A DNA stretch of 64,000 nucleotides from NCBI GenBank assembly GCA_028284495.1, contig JANQRP010000024.1:1-64000 (forward strand), written 5' to 3'. The stretch comes from Longimicrobiales bacterium (GTDB lineage: Bacteria > Gemmatimonadota > Gemmatimonadetes > Longimicrobiales > Gaopeijiaceae). Position numbers and translations under genes: made by a program. Shown piece by piece: positions 22,242 through 31,093 of this stretch. The notes under the pieces are model-generated. The model saw nothing but the letters and a program-made list of their open reading frames with translations, was not told the origin of the DNA and made no database searches. Position 1 is the first letter of the stretch. Every line of letters starts with the position of its first letter.

Positions 22242-23041
22242 CCGGGTCGCCGGCGCGGTCGGACGGCGAAGCCGTGGTGCATCCCACCGCCATCGTCGAT
22301 GCCGGCGCCGAGCTCGGCCCAGGCGTGACGGTGGGGCCGTGGGCGATCATCGGCCCCGACGTGCGGGTGGGTCGGGGGGCGCAGATCGGGCCGCGCGTCC
22401 TCATCGAGCAGAAGACGACCATCGGCGAGGGATGCCGAATCTTCAACGGTGCGGTGCTCGGCACGGACCCGCAGGATCTCAAGTTCGGCGACGAGGAGAC
22501 GTGGCTCCACGTCGGGGACCGGACGGTCATCCGGGAGTTCGCGACGCTGAACCGGGGCACCGCGGCGGCCGGGAAGACGGTTGTCGGCAGCGACTGCGTT
22601 CTCATGGCGTACACGCACGTCGCACACGATTGCGTGCTCGGCGACCATGTGATCCTCTCGAACGCCGCGAACATGGCCGGCCACGTCGAGATCGACGACT
22701 GGGCGATCGTCGGGGGCGTCACGCCGATCCACCAGTTCGTCCGGATCGGTGCCCACGCCTTCATCGGGGGCGGCTCGCGGATCCCGCAGGACGTGCCACC
22801 CTTCTGCCGCGCCGCCGGCAATCCGCCGAAACTCTATGGACTGAATTCGGTGGGGCTCGAGCGCCGCGGATTCTCGGCCGACGTCCGTCGCGCCCTCAAG
22901 CAGGCCTACCGGACGGTGCTGATGAAGGGCCTGACCGTGACCCGGGGTGTCGAAGAGGCGCGCGTGCAGGCGGACGGAGTCGCGGAAGTCCTCCACTTTC
23001 TGGACTTCATCTCGGCATCCGAGCGGGGGATCACGACGTGA
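22238..23041 (+). CDS. lpxA: UDP-N-acetylglucosamine acyltransferase
   Basis: VHPTAIVDAGAELGPGVTVGPWAIIGPDVRVG; CRIFNGAVLGTDPQDLKFGDEETWLHVGDRTVIREFATLNRGT. Confidence 0.96.
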   Translation: MTGSPARSDGEAVVHPTAIVDAGAELGPGVTVGPWAIIGPDVRVGRGAQIGPRVLIEQKTTIGEGCRIFNGAVLGTDPQDLKFGDEETWLHVGDRTVIREFATLNRGTAAAGKTVVGSDCVLMAYTHVAHDCVLGDHVILSNAANMAGHVEIDDWAIVGGVTPIHQFVRIGAHAFIGGGSRIPQDVPPFCRAAGNPPKLYGLNSVGLERRGFSADVRRALKQAYRTVLMKGLTVTRGVEEARVQADGVAEVLHFLDFISASERGITT

Positions 23042-24039
23042 GCACGCTCGGGTTCGGCGTGGTCGGCACCGGATCCCTGGGCTTCCACCACGCCCGGATC
23101 CTTCGGGACGTGGGTGGCGTCGAGATGGTCGGGTTCCACGACAGCCGCTCGGAACGGCGTGCGGAGGTCGCGACGGAGCTGGGTATCCGGCCGCACGAGA
23201 CGCTCGATTCGCTGCTCGACGCCGCGGACGCCCTCGTGGTCGCCGTGCCGACCACCGCGCACGAGGAGGTTGCGCTGGCGGCCCTGGAGCGGGGAATCCA
23301 CCTGCTGATCGAGAAGCCGATGGCGCCGTCCGTCGAGTCGGCGGATCGGATTCTCGCGGCGGGCGCGGCGTCCGGCGCCGTGATCCAGATCGGCCACGTG
23401 GAGCGGTTCAACCAAGCGATCCGCGCGGCCGAGCCGTACCTGGACCGCCCGCTGTTCATCGAGTCTCATCGGATGGCGCCCTTCACGCCGCGGGGTACCG
23501 ACGTCGCGGTCGTGCTCGACCTGATGATCCACGACGTCGACCTCGTGCAGGGGCTCGTGGGGCAGCCGATCGCCGACATCGCCGCGTCGGGTCTGCCGGT
23601 GCTCACCCCGAACATCGACATCGCCAACGCCCGCGTGGATTTCACGAACGGAGCCGTCGCCAACCTCACGGCCAGCCGCGTGTCTCTCGAGCGGATGCGG
23701 AAGCTCCGCATCTTCCAGCCGAGCGGGTACCTTTCGCTGGATCTCGCGGCAGGCACCGGCGAGTTCCTGCGCCTCAAGCGCGAGCTCCCGGCGCTGAGCC
23801 CGGCCGGGGGCGGGATGCCGTCGCTGCCGGAGGGTGGACTGGACGCGCTCATCGAGCGGGTCCCGCTTCAGGGCGACGGTGCCGAGCCGCTCCGGAAGGA
23901 GCTCGAGAGCTTCCGGGACGCGGTGCTCGGGCTCCAGCCACCCGTCGTCAGCGGCGAGCAGGGCAGGGCGGCGCTGGCCGTGACCGTGACCATCGAAGAC
24001 CGGATCCACCGACATGTCGCTGATACGCGTACGGCGTAA
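23038..24039 (+). CDS. Gfo/Idh/MocA-family oxidoreductase (candidate UDP-GlcNAc 3-dehydrogenase, GnnA-like by context)
   Basis: GTG start; Rossmann GVVGTGSLGFHHARILRD; LLIEKPMAPSVESADRI; IQIGHVERFNQAI; lies between lpxA and lpxB. Confidence 0.88.
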   Translation: MSTLGFGVVGTGSLGFHHARILRDVGGVEMVGFHDSRSERRAEVATELGIRPHETLDSLLDAADALVVAVPTTAHEEVALAALERGIHLLIEKPMAPSVESADRILAAGAASGAVIQIGHVERFNQAIRAAEPYLDRPLFIESHRMAPFTPRGTDVAVVLDLMIHDVDLVQGLVGQPIADIAASGLPVLTPNIDIANARVDFTNGAVANLTASRVSLERMRKLRIFQPSGYLSLDLAAGTGEFLRLKRELPALSPAGGGMPSLPEGGLDALIERVPLQGDGAEPLRKELESFRDAVLGLQPPVVSGEQGRAALAVTVTIEDRIHRHVADTRTA

Positions 24040-24145
24040 GAGGAAGCGCGAGTGGCTGGACGTGAAGAAGGGCAAGCCGCCCTTCAAGCTCCTCCTGCTT
24101 CTCGGGGTCGTGGTGGGCGTGATCTGGTACCTCAACGGGATGTGA
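24014..24145 (+). CDS. 43-aa single-pass membrane microprotein
   Basis: Manual translation: MSLIRVRRKRKREWLDVKKGKPPFKLLLLLGVVVGVIWYLNGM*; overlaps gfo stop and ends 5 nt before lpxB; basic N-terminus followed by a TM helix. Not in supplied ORF track. Confidence 0.6.
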   Translation: MSLIRVRRKRKREWLDVKKGKPPFKLLLLLGVVVGVIWYLNGM

Positions 24146-24149
24146 CCGC

Positions 24150-25292
24150 GTGGACGCGGAGGGCCGGCCGCCACGCGTCCTGATCCTCGCCGGGGAGGCA
24201 TCGGGGGATCACCACGGTGCGCGTGTCGTGGAGGCCGTGCGCGTGCGGAGGCCGGAGGTCGAGTGGGTCGGCCTGGGTGGCCCCGAACTGGCGTCGCTCG
24301 GTGTGAACACCTGGGCGGGTCTCGATCGACTCGCCGTGATGGGCTTCGTCGAGGTCGTGAAGCACCTGGGCTTCTTCCGGGGCCTCGAGAAGCGTGCGGT
24401 CGCGGCGCTGGACAGCGGAGGAATCGACCTCGTCCTCGCCGTGGACTATCCAGGGTTCAACCTCCGCATCGCGCGCAGGGCGAGGGAGCGCGGGGTGCCG
24501 GTGCTCTTCTACATCGCGCCGCAGGTGTGGGCGTGGAAGGCACACCGGGCGAAGCAGCTCGCGAACGACGCGGACCGTATCGCCGTGATCCTCCCCTTCG
24601 AGCCGCCCATCTTCGAGCGCGAGGGCGGGAACGTCGACTTCGTGGGCCATCCCCTCATGGACCGGGCGGGTATCGGCGACGCACCGGCCGCGCTTCGACG
24701 AAGCCTCGGCATCCCGGTGGAGGCTCCGATTCTCGCCCTCCTTCCGGGGTCGCGCGCGCAGGAGCTCGATCGGCACCTCGAGCCGTTCGTCGCCGCGGCC
24801 CGCACGCTCGCCGAGAAGCACGACGGCCTGGTGCCCGTGCTGGCGGCCGCGCCGGGGGTGGACACGTCGCGTTTCGACGGTACTGGGCTGGCCGTGACCG
24901 CCGACACCCGTGTGCTTCTTCATGCCGCGCGCGCAGCGATCGTGAAGTCGGGGACGTCGACACTCGAGGCGGCGGTCGCCGGCGTCCCCTTCGTGATGGC
25001 GTACCGGACGTCGTTCCTGACCTGGGTGCTCGCACGGCGCCTGGTCCGCGTCGATCACGTGGCGCTGGCGAACCTGGTGGCCGGACGGCGCGTGGTGTCC
25101 GAGGTGCTCCAGTCGGAGCTCACCGCGGATCGCCTCGTGGCCGAGGTCGAGCCGCTCCTCGTCGATGGTGCGCGACGGCAGGAGGTGCTGGCCGGGCTGG
25201 ACGAGATCCGGGGGCGCCTGGGGGAGCCGGGAGCCGCCGCCCGGGTGGCCGAGATGGCGCTCGGCCTGCTGGACGGGTCGGGGGCCGGATGA
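24150..25292 (+). CDS. lpxB: Lipid-A-disaccharide synthase
   Basis: VLILAGEASGDHHGARVVEAV; VLFYIAPQVWAWKAHRAKQLANDADRIAVILPFE. Confidence 0.96.
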   Translation: MDAEGRPPRVLILAGEASGDHHGARVVEAVRVRRPEVEWVGLGGPELASLGVNTWAGLDRLAVMGFVEVVKHLGFFRGLEKRAVAALDSGGIDLVLAVDYPGFNLRIARRARERGVPVLFYIAPQVWAWKAHRAKQLANDADRIAVILPFEPPIFEREGGNVDFVGHPLMDRAGIGDAPAALRRSLGIPVEAPILALLPGSRAQELDRHLEPFVAAARTLAEKHDGLVPVLAAAPGVDTSRFDGTGLAVTADTRVLLHAARAAIVKSGTSTLEAAVAGVPFVMAYRTSFLTWVLARRLVRVDHVALANLVAGRRVVSEVLQSELTADRLVAEVEPLLVDGARRQEVLAGLDEIRGRLGEPGAAARVAEMALGLLDGSGAG

Positions 25293-25999
25293 GCGAGTGG
25301 AAGTTCGCCGCGATCGGACTCCTGGGTGCGGCGACGGTGCGCCTGGTCCACGCCACCTGCCGCGTGACCACGTCCGGGGACGAGCACTGGCGCCCCCTTC
25401 AGGACCGCCCGGACCGCCGCTGGATCGGCTGCCTCTGGCACGGCACCATGCTCTCGCCGATCTGGCGCCACCGGACGCTCGACGCCGTCGTCCTCGCGAG
25501 CGGCCACCGGGACGGGGAGTACGTCACCCGCGTGCTGGTCCGGCTCGGCTACGGCCTGGCTCGCGGGTCGTCGACGCGGGGTGGCGCGCGTGGCCTCCGG
25601 GAACTGCTGCGCGCGGCCCGCGATGGACACCCGCTCGCGGTCACGCCGGACGGTCCGCAGGGCCCCCCGGAGGTGATGAAGCCGGGCGCGGTGGTGCTGG
25701 CGAGCCGGAGCGGTCTTCCGCTGGTCCCGATCGGCGTCGGAATGTCGCGGGCGTGGCGAACCTCCTCCTGGGACCGATTCTCCATCCCGAAGCCGTTCTC
25801 CCGGGTCCACATCGGGTACGGCGCGCCGATCGAGGTACCGCGGAACCTGGACGAGTCGGGCGTCGCCGCGTTCACCGAGCGGATGCAGACGGGGATGGAC
25901 ACGGTGACGCGGGAGGCGCGGGCGGTTGCGGGCGATATCGGCGGCGCCGGTGTGGGGGAGCCGCCGGGCGCCGGAGTGACCGGTGAGGATCGACGATGA
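25289..25999 (+). CDS. DUF374-type lysophospholipid acyltransferase family protein
   Basis: WIGCLWHGTMLSPIWRHR; SGHRDGEYVTRVLVRLGYGLARGSSTRGGARGL; VTPDGPQGPP. Confidence 0.88.
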   Translation: MSEWKFAAIGLLGAATVRLVHATCRVTTSGDEHWRPLQDRPDRRWIGCLWHGTMLSPIWRHRTLDAVVLASGHRDGEYVTRVLVRLGYGLARGSSTRGGARGLRELLRAARDGHPLAVTPDGPQGPPEVMKPGAVVLASRSGLPLVPIGVGMSRAWRTSSWDRFSIPKPFSRVHIGYGAPIEVPRNLDESGVAAFTERMQTGMDTVTREARAVAGDIGGAGVGEPPGAGVTGEDRR

Positions 26000-27087
26000 G
26001 CGGTGCGCCGGGAGACGCGGGACGCGGCGTCGGTACCGCCCGCCGCGGCGTGGGCGGCGAGACCCGCGTACGACGGATGTGGAGAGGGGGGGGCGGCGCG
26101 GCCGGTGCGGTTCTCTCTGTTCTGCTCCTGCCCGTATCGGCGCTCTACCGGGTCGTCACGGCGCTCCGCGGCGTCGCGTACGGGCTCGGGCTGGCTACGG
26201 TGCACGAGCCCGTCATCCCCGTGGTGAGCGTCGGCAACGTCACCGTCGGAGGTACGGGGAAGACGCCTGTCACCCGGTGGGTCGTCGAGGCGCTGGTCGC
26301 CGCGGGGCGCTCGCCGGCGGTCGTGCTCCGCGGGTACGGCTCCGACGAGGTGCGGCTCCACGCACGCTGGGCGCCCGGTATGCCCGTCGTGGCCGATCCC
26401 GACCGGGTGGTCGCGGTGGCGGAGGCGGCGGCTTCCGGTGCCGACGTGGCCGTGGTGGACGACGGCTTCCAGCATCGGCGGCTGGGCCGGACCCTCGACA
26501 TCGTGCTGCTGGCGGCGGAGGACCGCTTCCCCGGGCCCGTGCTCCCACGCGGTCCGTATCGGGAGCCCGCCGGGGCGGTGGATCGTGCCGACGTGATCGT
26601 GGTGACCCGGAAGAACGCGGCGGAGGCGGACGCCGTGGCCGTCGAGGAAGCCCTGCGTCACTCCGGCGTCCGTCGGCCGGTGGTCCGGATCCACCTTCGC
26701 CCCGGACGCCTCTCGACCCTGGCGGCGTGGGGGGCGACCGCTGCCTGCACGGACGACGCGGGCGACCCGCGCCCGGAGGGACCGTTCCGGGTGGTGTGCG
26801 GGGTAGCCGACCCCGACAGCGTCGTCCACGCGGCCCGCGAGCTGGGCCTGGACGTGGCCGACCGCGTCGATTTCCCCGACCACCACGAGTTCACGGTGGA
26901 GGAGGTCGCTCGCCTGCGCGGTGGAGCGCTCCCGCTCGTGACCACCGAGAAGGACGCCATCAAGCTTCTGACCCATGCCGCGGACGCGACCGACATTCTC
27001 GTGATCGAGCAGGAGGTCGTGATCGAACGCGGCGAGGACGTCCTGCGCGGCGCACTGGCGAATCTCCCGCCGGTGGGGAGCCGATGA
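25996..27087 (+). CDS. lpxK: Tetraacyldisaccharide 4'-kinase
   Basis: VPVVSVGNVTVGGTGKTPVTRWV-like Walker motif, VLRGYGSDEVRL, VVDDGFQHRRLGRTLDIVLL. Confidence 0.94.
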   Translation: MSGAPGDAGRGVGTARRGVGGETRVRRMWRGGGGAAGAVLSVLLLPVSALYRVVTALRGVAYGLGLATVHEPVIPVVSVGNVTVGGTGKTPVTRWVVEALVAAGRSPAVVLRGYGSDEVRLHARWAPGMPVVADPDRVVAVAEAAASGADVAVVDDGFQHRRLGRTLDIVLLAAEDRFPGPVLPRGPYREPAGAVDRADVIVVTRKNAAEADAVAVEEALRHSGVRRPVVRIHLRPGRLSTLAAWGATAACTDDAGDPRPEGPFRVVCGVADPDSVVHAARELGLDVADRVDFPDHHEFTVEEVARLRGGALPLVTTEKDAIKLLTHAADATDILVIEQEVVIERGEDVLRGALANLPPVGSR

Positions 27088-28688
27088 CGGTGCCTGCGGA
27101 TCGACTGGAGTTCGAGGTGGACGTCGTCGTGGTCGGGAGCGGCATCGCCGGCCTGACCTTCGCCCTCCACGCCGCCGACACGGTGTCCGTGCTGCTCGTG
27201 ACGAAGAAGAACCGGGCCGCGTCCAACACGAACTACGCCCGCGGCGGAATCGCCGCGGTCATGGGGGAGAAGGACGAACTCGCGCTGCACGTGGGCGACA
27301 CGCTGGTCGCCGGCGCCGGGCTCTGTCATCGGCGGGTGGTGGAGCTCGTCGTGCGCGAGGGCCCGGAGCGCGTGCGCGACCTGATGGCGTGGGGCGCACG
27401 CTTCGACCGGGACCCGGACGCCCGTCTCTCGCTGGGCCGCGAGGGGGGGCATTCACAGCGACGCATCGTACACTCGGGCGATCGCACCGGCCGGGCCATC
27501 GAGTCCGCGCTGCTCGAGGCGGCCGAGCGCTCGCCCCGCCTCCAGATCGTCGAGGACCTTCTGGCCGTGGACCTCCGGGTGGAGGAGGAGTCCGGGGGTC
27601 GTCGATGTACCGGGCTGGTCGGCCTCGACGCGGCCGGACGTCGGGTCGAGATCGCCGCCGACGTCACCTTCCTCGCCACCGGCGGTTTCGGACAGGCCTA
27701 CCGCCACACCACCAACCCGGCCATCGCGACCGGCGACGGCGTCGCCATGGCATGGCGAGCCGGAGCGGAGGTGATGAATCTCGAGTTCGTCCAGTTCCAC
27801 CCCACCGCGCTTCATCCGACGGCCGACCCGGCCTTCCTGATCTCGGAGGCGGTGCGCGGCGAGGGGGGGCGACTTCGCACGATCGGCGGCGATCTCGTGA
27901 TGGAGGGGCGACACCCGCTGGGCTCGCTCGCGCCGCGCGATCACGTGGCGCGGGGCATTCACCAGGTCCTGCGCGAGACCGGCGACGACTTCGTGCTCCT
28001 GGACTGCGGCGAGATCGACCCGGAGGCTTTCGCGCGGAGTTTCCCCGCGGCGATGAAGCGATGTCGGAAGCGCGGGATCGATCCCTTCGCCGACGGCATC
28101 CCCGTCGTGCCGGCGGCGCACTACGCCTGCGGGGGCATCCGGACCGACGTCGATGGACGCTCGTCGCTCGCGGGCCTCTACGCCGCCGGCGAGGTCGCAT
28201 GCACGGGTCTCCACGGCGCCAACCGGCTGGCCTCCAACTCGCTCCTCGAAGCGGTCGTGGTGAGCCATCGCGCAGCCCGGGCCGTCTTCGGGCGCGACCG
28301 ACCGCCCGATCGGGGCGGGCACCTCCCGGATCCCGCCGTCTGGGCCGGGCGGTGGGAGCACGAGACGGACACCGGACCGGTCCGCGAGCGTATCCGCGAC
28401 CTGATGTGGTCCCACTGCGGCATCGTGCGACGACGCGACGAGCTCGACGAGGCGTTCGAGGCGTTGGCCGGCATGGATGCGCCCGAACCGTCCACGCTGG
28501 CCTCCGTGGAGACGCGAAATCTGTTGGCCGTGGCTCGTCTGGTCGTGGCGTCCGCCCTCCTGCGCCGGGAGTCGCGGGGCCTCCACTTCCTCGAGGACCG
28601 CCCCTTTCGCGACAACGAGCGCGGCCTGGCCGACACGGTCCTGGTGCGCGACGTGGCGGGCGGGGGTCCGGCCGTGGGTGCGGCGTGA
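27084..28688 (+). CDS. nadB: L-aspartate oxidase
   Basis: FAD-binding VVVVGSGIAGLTFALHAA; NTNYARGGIAAVMGEKDELALHVGDTLVAGAGL; MNLEFVQFHPTAL. Confidence 0.95.
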   Translation: MTVPADRLEFEVDVVVVGSGIAGLTFALHAADTVSVLLVTKKNRAASNTNYARGGIAAVMGEKDELALHVGDTLVAGAGLCHRRVVELVVREGPERVRDLMAWGARFDRDPDARLSLGREGGHSQRRIVHSGDRTGRAIESALLEAAERSPRLQIVEDLLAVDLRVEEESGGRRCTGLVGLDAAGRRVEIAADVTFLATGGFGQAYRHTTNPAIATGDGVAMAWRAGAEVMNLEFVQFHPTALHPTADPAFLISEAVRGEGGRLRTIGGDLVMEGRHPLGSLAPRDHVARGIHQVLRETGDDFVLLDCGEIDPEAFARSFPAAMKRCRKRGIDPFADGIPVVPAAHYACGGIRTDVDGRSSLAGLYAAGEVACTGLHGANRLASNSLLEAVVVSHRAARAVFGRDRPPDRGGHLPDPAVWAGRWEHETDTGPVRERIRDLMWSHCGIVRRRDELDEAFEALAGMDAPEPSTLASVETRNLLAVARLVVASALLRRESRGLHFLEDRPFRDNERGLADTVLVRDVAGGGPAVGAA

Positions 28689-29155
28689 AGGTGGTGTGCG
28701 TGGTGGTCGGCGGCGTGAAGGGTCCGCTCGCGCGCGTCATTCAGGACTATGCCGACCGGGCCGCGCACTACTGGCGAACGGAGTGGATCGAGGTCGACGC
28801 CGGTGCGCGCGGCCGGACCGACGCCGAGGCCGTGATGGTCGCCGAAGCCGAGCGGATCCTCGCGCGCATTCCGGACCGGTCGCATCTGGCGGCGCTCACC
28901 CGGGTGGGGAGGGGCATGACCTCGACCGGCCTGTCGAAGTGGATCCAGCGGGCGGCCGTGGAGGGACGGGACGTCGCGTTCGTCATCGGCGGCGCGTTCG
29001 GTCTCCATCGCTCCGTGACCGATCGCGCGGACCGTGCGCTCTCGCTGTCTCCGATGACGCTGCCGCACGAGATCGCGAGGTTGATGCTGGCCGAGCAGAT
29101 CTACCGAGCGGGGACGATTTCCAGAAACGAGCCGTACCACAAGGGATCCCGATGA
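28685..29155 (+). CDS. rlmH: 23S rRNA (pseudouridine1915-N3)-methyltransferase RlmH
   Basis: VAFVIGGAFGLHRSVTDRADRALSLSPMTLPHEIARLMLAEQIYRAGTISRNEPYHKGSR is diagnostic. Confidence 0.96.
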   Translation: MKVVCVVVGGVKGPLARVIQDYADRAAHYWRTEWIEVDAGARGRTDAEAVMVAEAERILARIPDRSHLAALTRVGRGMTSTGLSKWIQRAAVEGRDVAFVIGGAFGLHRSVTDRADRALSLSPMTLPHEIARLMLAEQIYRAGTISRNEPYHKGSR

Positions 29156-30747
29156 ACGCCGAAATCCGCATCCACCGTCCGGAGGGCAACGCGCTCGTGC
29201 GAGGCGTCGTCGTCGGCGCCCCGGAAGCGCTCCGGTTCTTCCCCCACGACTGGCGGGAGCTCGAAGGCTACCGCGCCCGTGCGGCCGCGCTCGACCCCAC
29301 CGACACGAGCTGGCTCGCGGCGGTCCGCGCGCATGGACCGGCGGCAGAGGCCCGCCGCGACGAGCTCGCCGAGCGGGGCGGATTCGTGGTGACGACGGGA
29401 CAGCAGCCGGGGCTCTTCGGCGGACCCCTCTACACGCTGTACAAGGCACTCACGGCGGTCCGGCTCGCCGGGGAGCTCGAGGCCGAGTTCGGCCTCCCCG
29501 TGGTTCCGCTCTTCTGGATCGCGAGCGAGGACCACGACTGGGACGAGGCGCACCACACGCGCGTCGTGGGCGTGGACAACGAGCTCTACCGGATCGAGGT
29601 GCCGTCGGTCGAGCGTGCGGGCCAGGATGCGCTCTGGCGGGTCGGGATCGGCGAGGGCGGCCTCGATGCGGTGGCGCGGCTCCGCGAGCTGCTTCCGCCG
29701 ACCGAGTTCGCCGGTCCTCTGCTCGGGTCGCTCGAGCGAGCGTACCGCGCGGAGACGACCCTCCCCGACGCCTTCGAGGCGTGCATGGCGGAGCTTCTCG
29801 CCCCGCTGGGCGTGCTGTTTACCTCCGCCCACGATCCCGCGCTGAAGTCGGCGTCGCGCGACATTCTGCGCGCCGCCGCGACCGACGCCGCCGAGCACGA
29901 GTCCGCCCTGGCCGCCCGCGCGCAGGAGCTGGAAGGCGCCGGATTCCCGGTCCAGGTTTCGATCCTCGAGGGAGGGGTCGATCTCTTCATGGACGGTCCG
30001 GCGGGGCGGGAGCGCGTCTACCGGGACGCCGACGGTTTCCATCTACGCGGGTCGGGAACGAGGGTGTCGGGCGACGAGCTGGCCCGGATCATCGACGCCG
30101 ACCCGCAGAGGGTGAGCCCGAACGTCGTGCTTCGCCCTGTGGTCGAAAGCGCGGTGTTCCCGACGCTGTCCTACGTCGCCGGGCCGGGTGAGCTCGCCTA
30201 CTGGGCCCAGCTGCAGCCGCTGTTCGACGCGCTCGGCGTGGCCATGCCGGTCGTGCATCCACGCCTCGGCGCGACGATCGTCGAGAGCAAGGTGGGGAAG
30301 GTGCTCGACAAGTTCTCGGTCACTCGGGAGCGCCTGGAGATGCCGTTGCACGAGCTCGCGTCCGAACTCGCGCGTGACGAGATGCCGGAGGCGGCCCGTG
30401 CCGCACTCGGCCGCATCCGTGGGGCGATCGGCCAGGGATCGTCGGAACTCACCGACGCCGTTCGAGATCTCGATCCGACCCTCAAGGGCCCGATCGGCTC
30501 GGCGAGGGGCGCCGCCTTCGAGGCGTTCGCCGAGGCGGAGAAGAAGATCGTGCAGGCGGTGAAGCGCGAGCAGGAGATCGCCCTCGCCCAGATCGAGAAG
30601 GCCCGGCTGCACCTGTACCCCGAGGGTGCGCCGCAGGAACGCGTCATCAACGCCAACTACTATCTCGCGCGCTTTGGGGCATCCTTCGTGCAGGAGGTGC
30701 TCGATGCGATGCCGGCCGCGTTGCCATCCGCCTCCACGCCCGCCTAG
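29152..30747 (+). CDS. bshC: Bacillithiol biosynthesis cysteine-adding enzyme BshC
   Basis: FVVTTGQQPGLFGGPLYTLYKALTAVRLA; VPLFWIASEDHDWDEAHH; NVVLRPVVESAVFPTLSYVAGPGELAYWAQLQPLFDALGV. Confidence 0.93.
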   Translation: MNAEIRIHRPEGNALVRGVVVGAPEALRFFPHDWRELEGYRARAAALDPTDTSWLAAVRAHGPAAEARRDELAERGGFVVTTGQQPGLFGGPLYTLYKALTAVRLAGELEAEFGLPVVPLFWIASEDHDWDEAHHTRVVGVDNELYRIEVPSVERAGQDALWRVGIGEGGLDAVARLRELLPPTEFAGPLLGSLERAYRAETTLPDAFEACMAELLAPLGVLFTSAHDPALKSASRDILRAAATDAAEHESALAARAQELEGAGFPVQVSILEGGVDLFMDGPAGRERVYRDADGFHLRGSGTRVSGDELARIIDADPQRVSPNVVLRPVVESAVFPTLSYVAGPGELAYWAQLQPLFDALGVAMPVVHPRLGATIVESKVGKVLDKFSVTRERLEMPLHELASELARDEMPEAARAALGRIRGAIGQGSSELTDAVRDLDPTLKGPIGSARGAAFEAFAEAEKKIVQAVKREQEIALAQIEKARLHLYPEGAPQERVINANYYLARFGASFVQEVLDAMPAALPSASTPA

Positions 30748-30811
30748 TGTGGGGACGCGTCACCGCCGACACGACACCAGCCTCCAGTCCTGACACGCCG
30801 AACCCCGCTCC

Positions 30812-31093
30812 GTGATGCTCTGGCTCATCGTCCTCGTCGTTCTCATGATCCCGCTCACCGCGATCGTGCTCGACTCGCGGCTCGGGCAGGCGATGGCCTC
30901 ACGTCTGGAGCGAGGGGAGGGCGCCGGCGGGGTGCCGGAGATCACGCAGGAGCGAATCGCCTACCTCGAGGGCGAGATCGAGCGGCTGGACGGCGAGGTT
31001 CGGCGGCTCGACGAGGAAGGTCGGTTCATGCAGCAGCTCCTCACGGACCGACCCGAGCGCCCGGCACTCCCGGAGGGAGACGATTCCGACTGA
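30812..31093 (+). CDS. Small membrane protein with C-terminal coiled coil (PspB-like topology)
   Basis: MMLWLIVLVVLMIPLTAIVLDSRLGQAM TM followed by heptad-like EITQERIAYLEGEIERLDGEVRRLDEEGRFMQQLL. Confidence 0.6.
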   Translation: MMLWLIVLVVLMIPLTAIVLDSRLGQAMASRLERGEGAGGVPEITQERIAYLEGEIERLDGEVRRLDEEGRFMQQLLTDRPERPALPEGDDSD

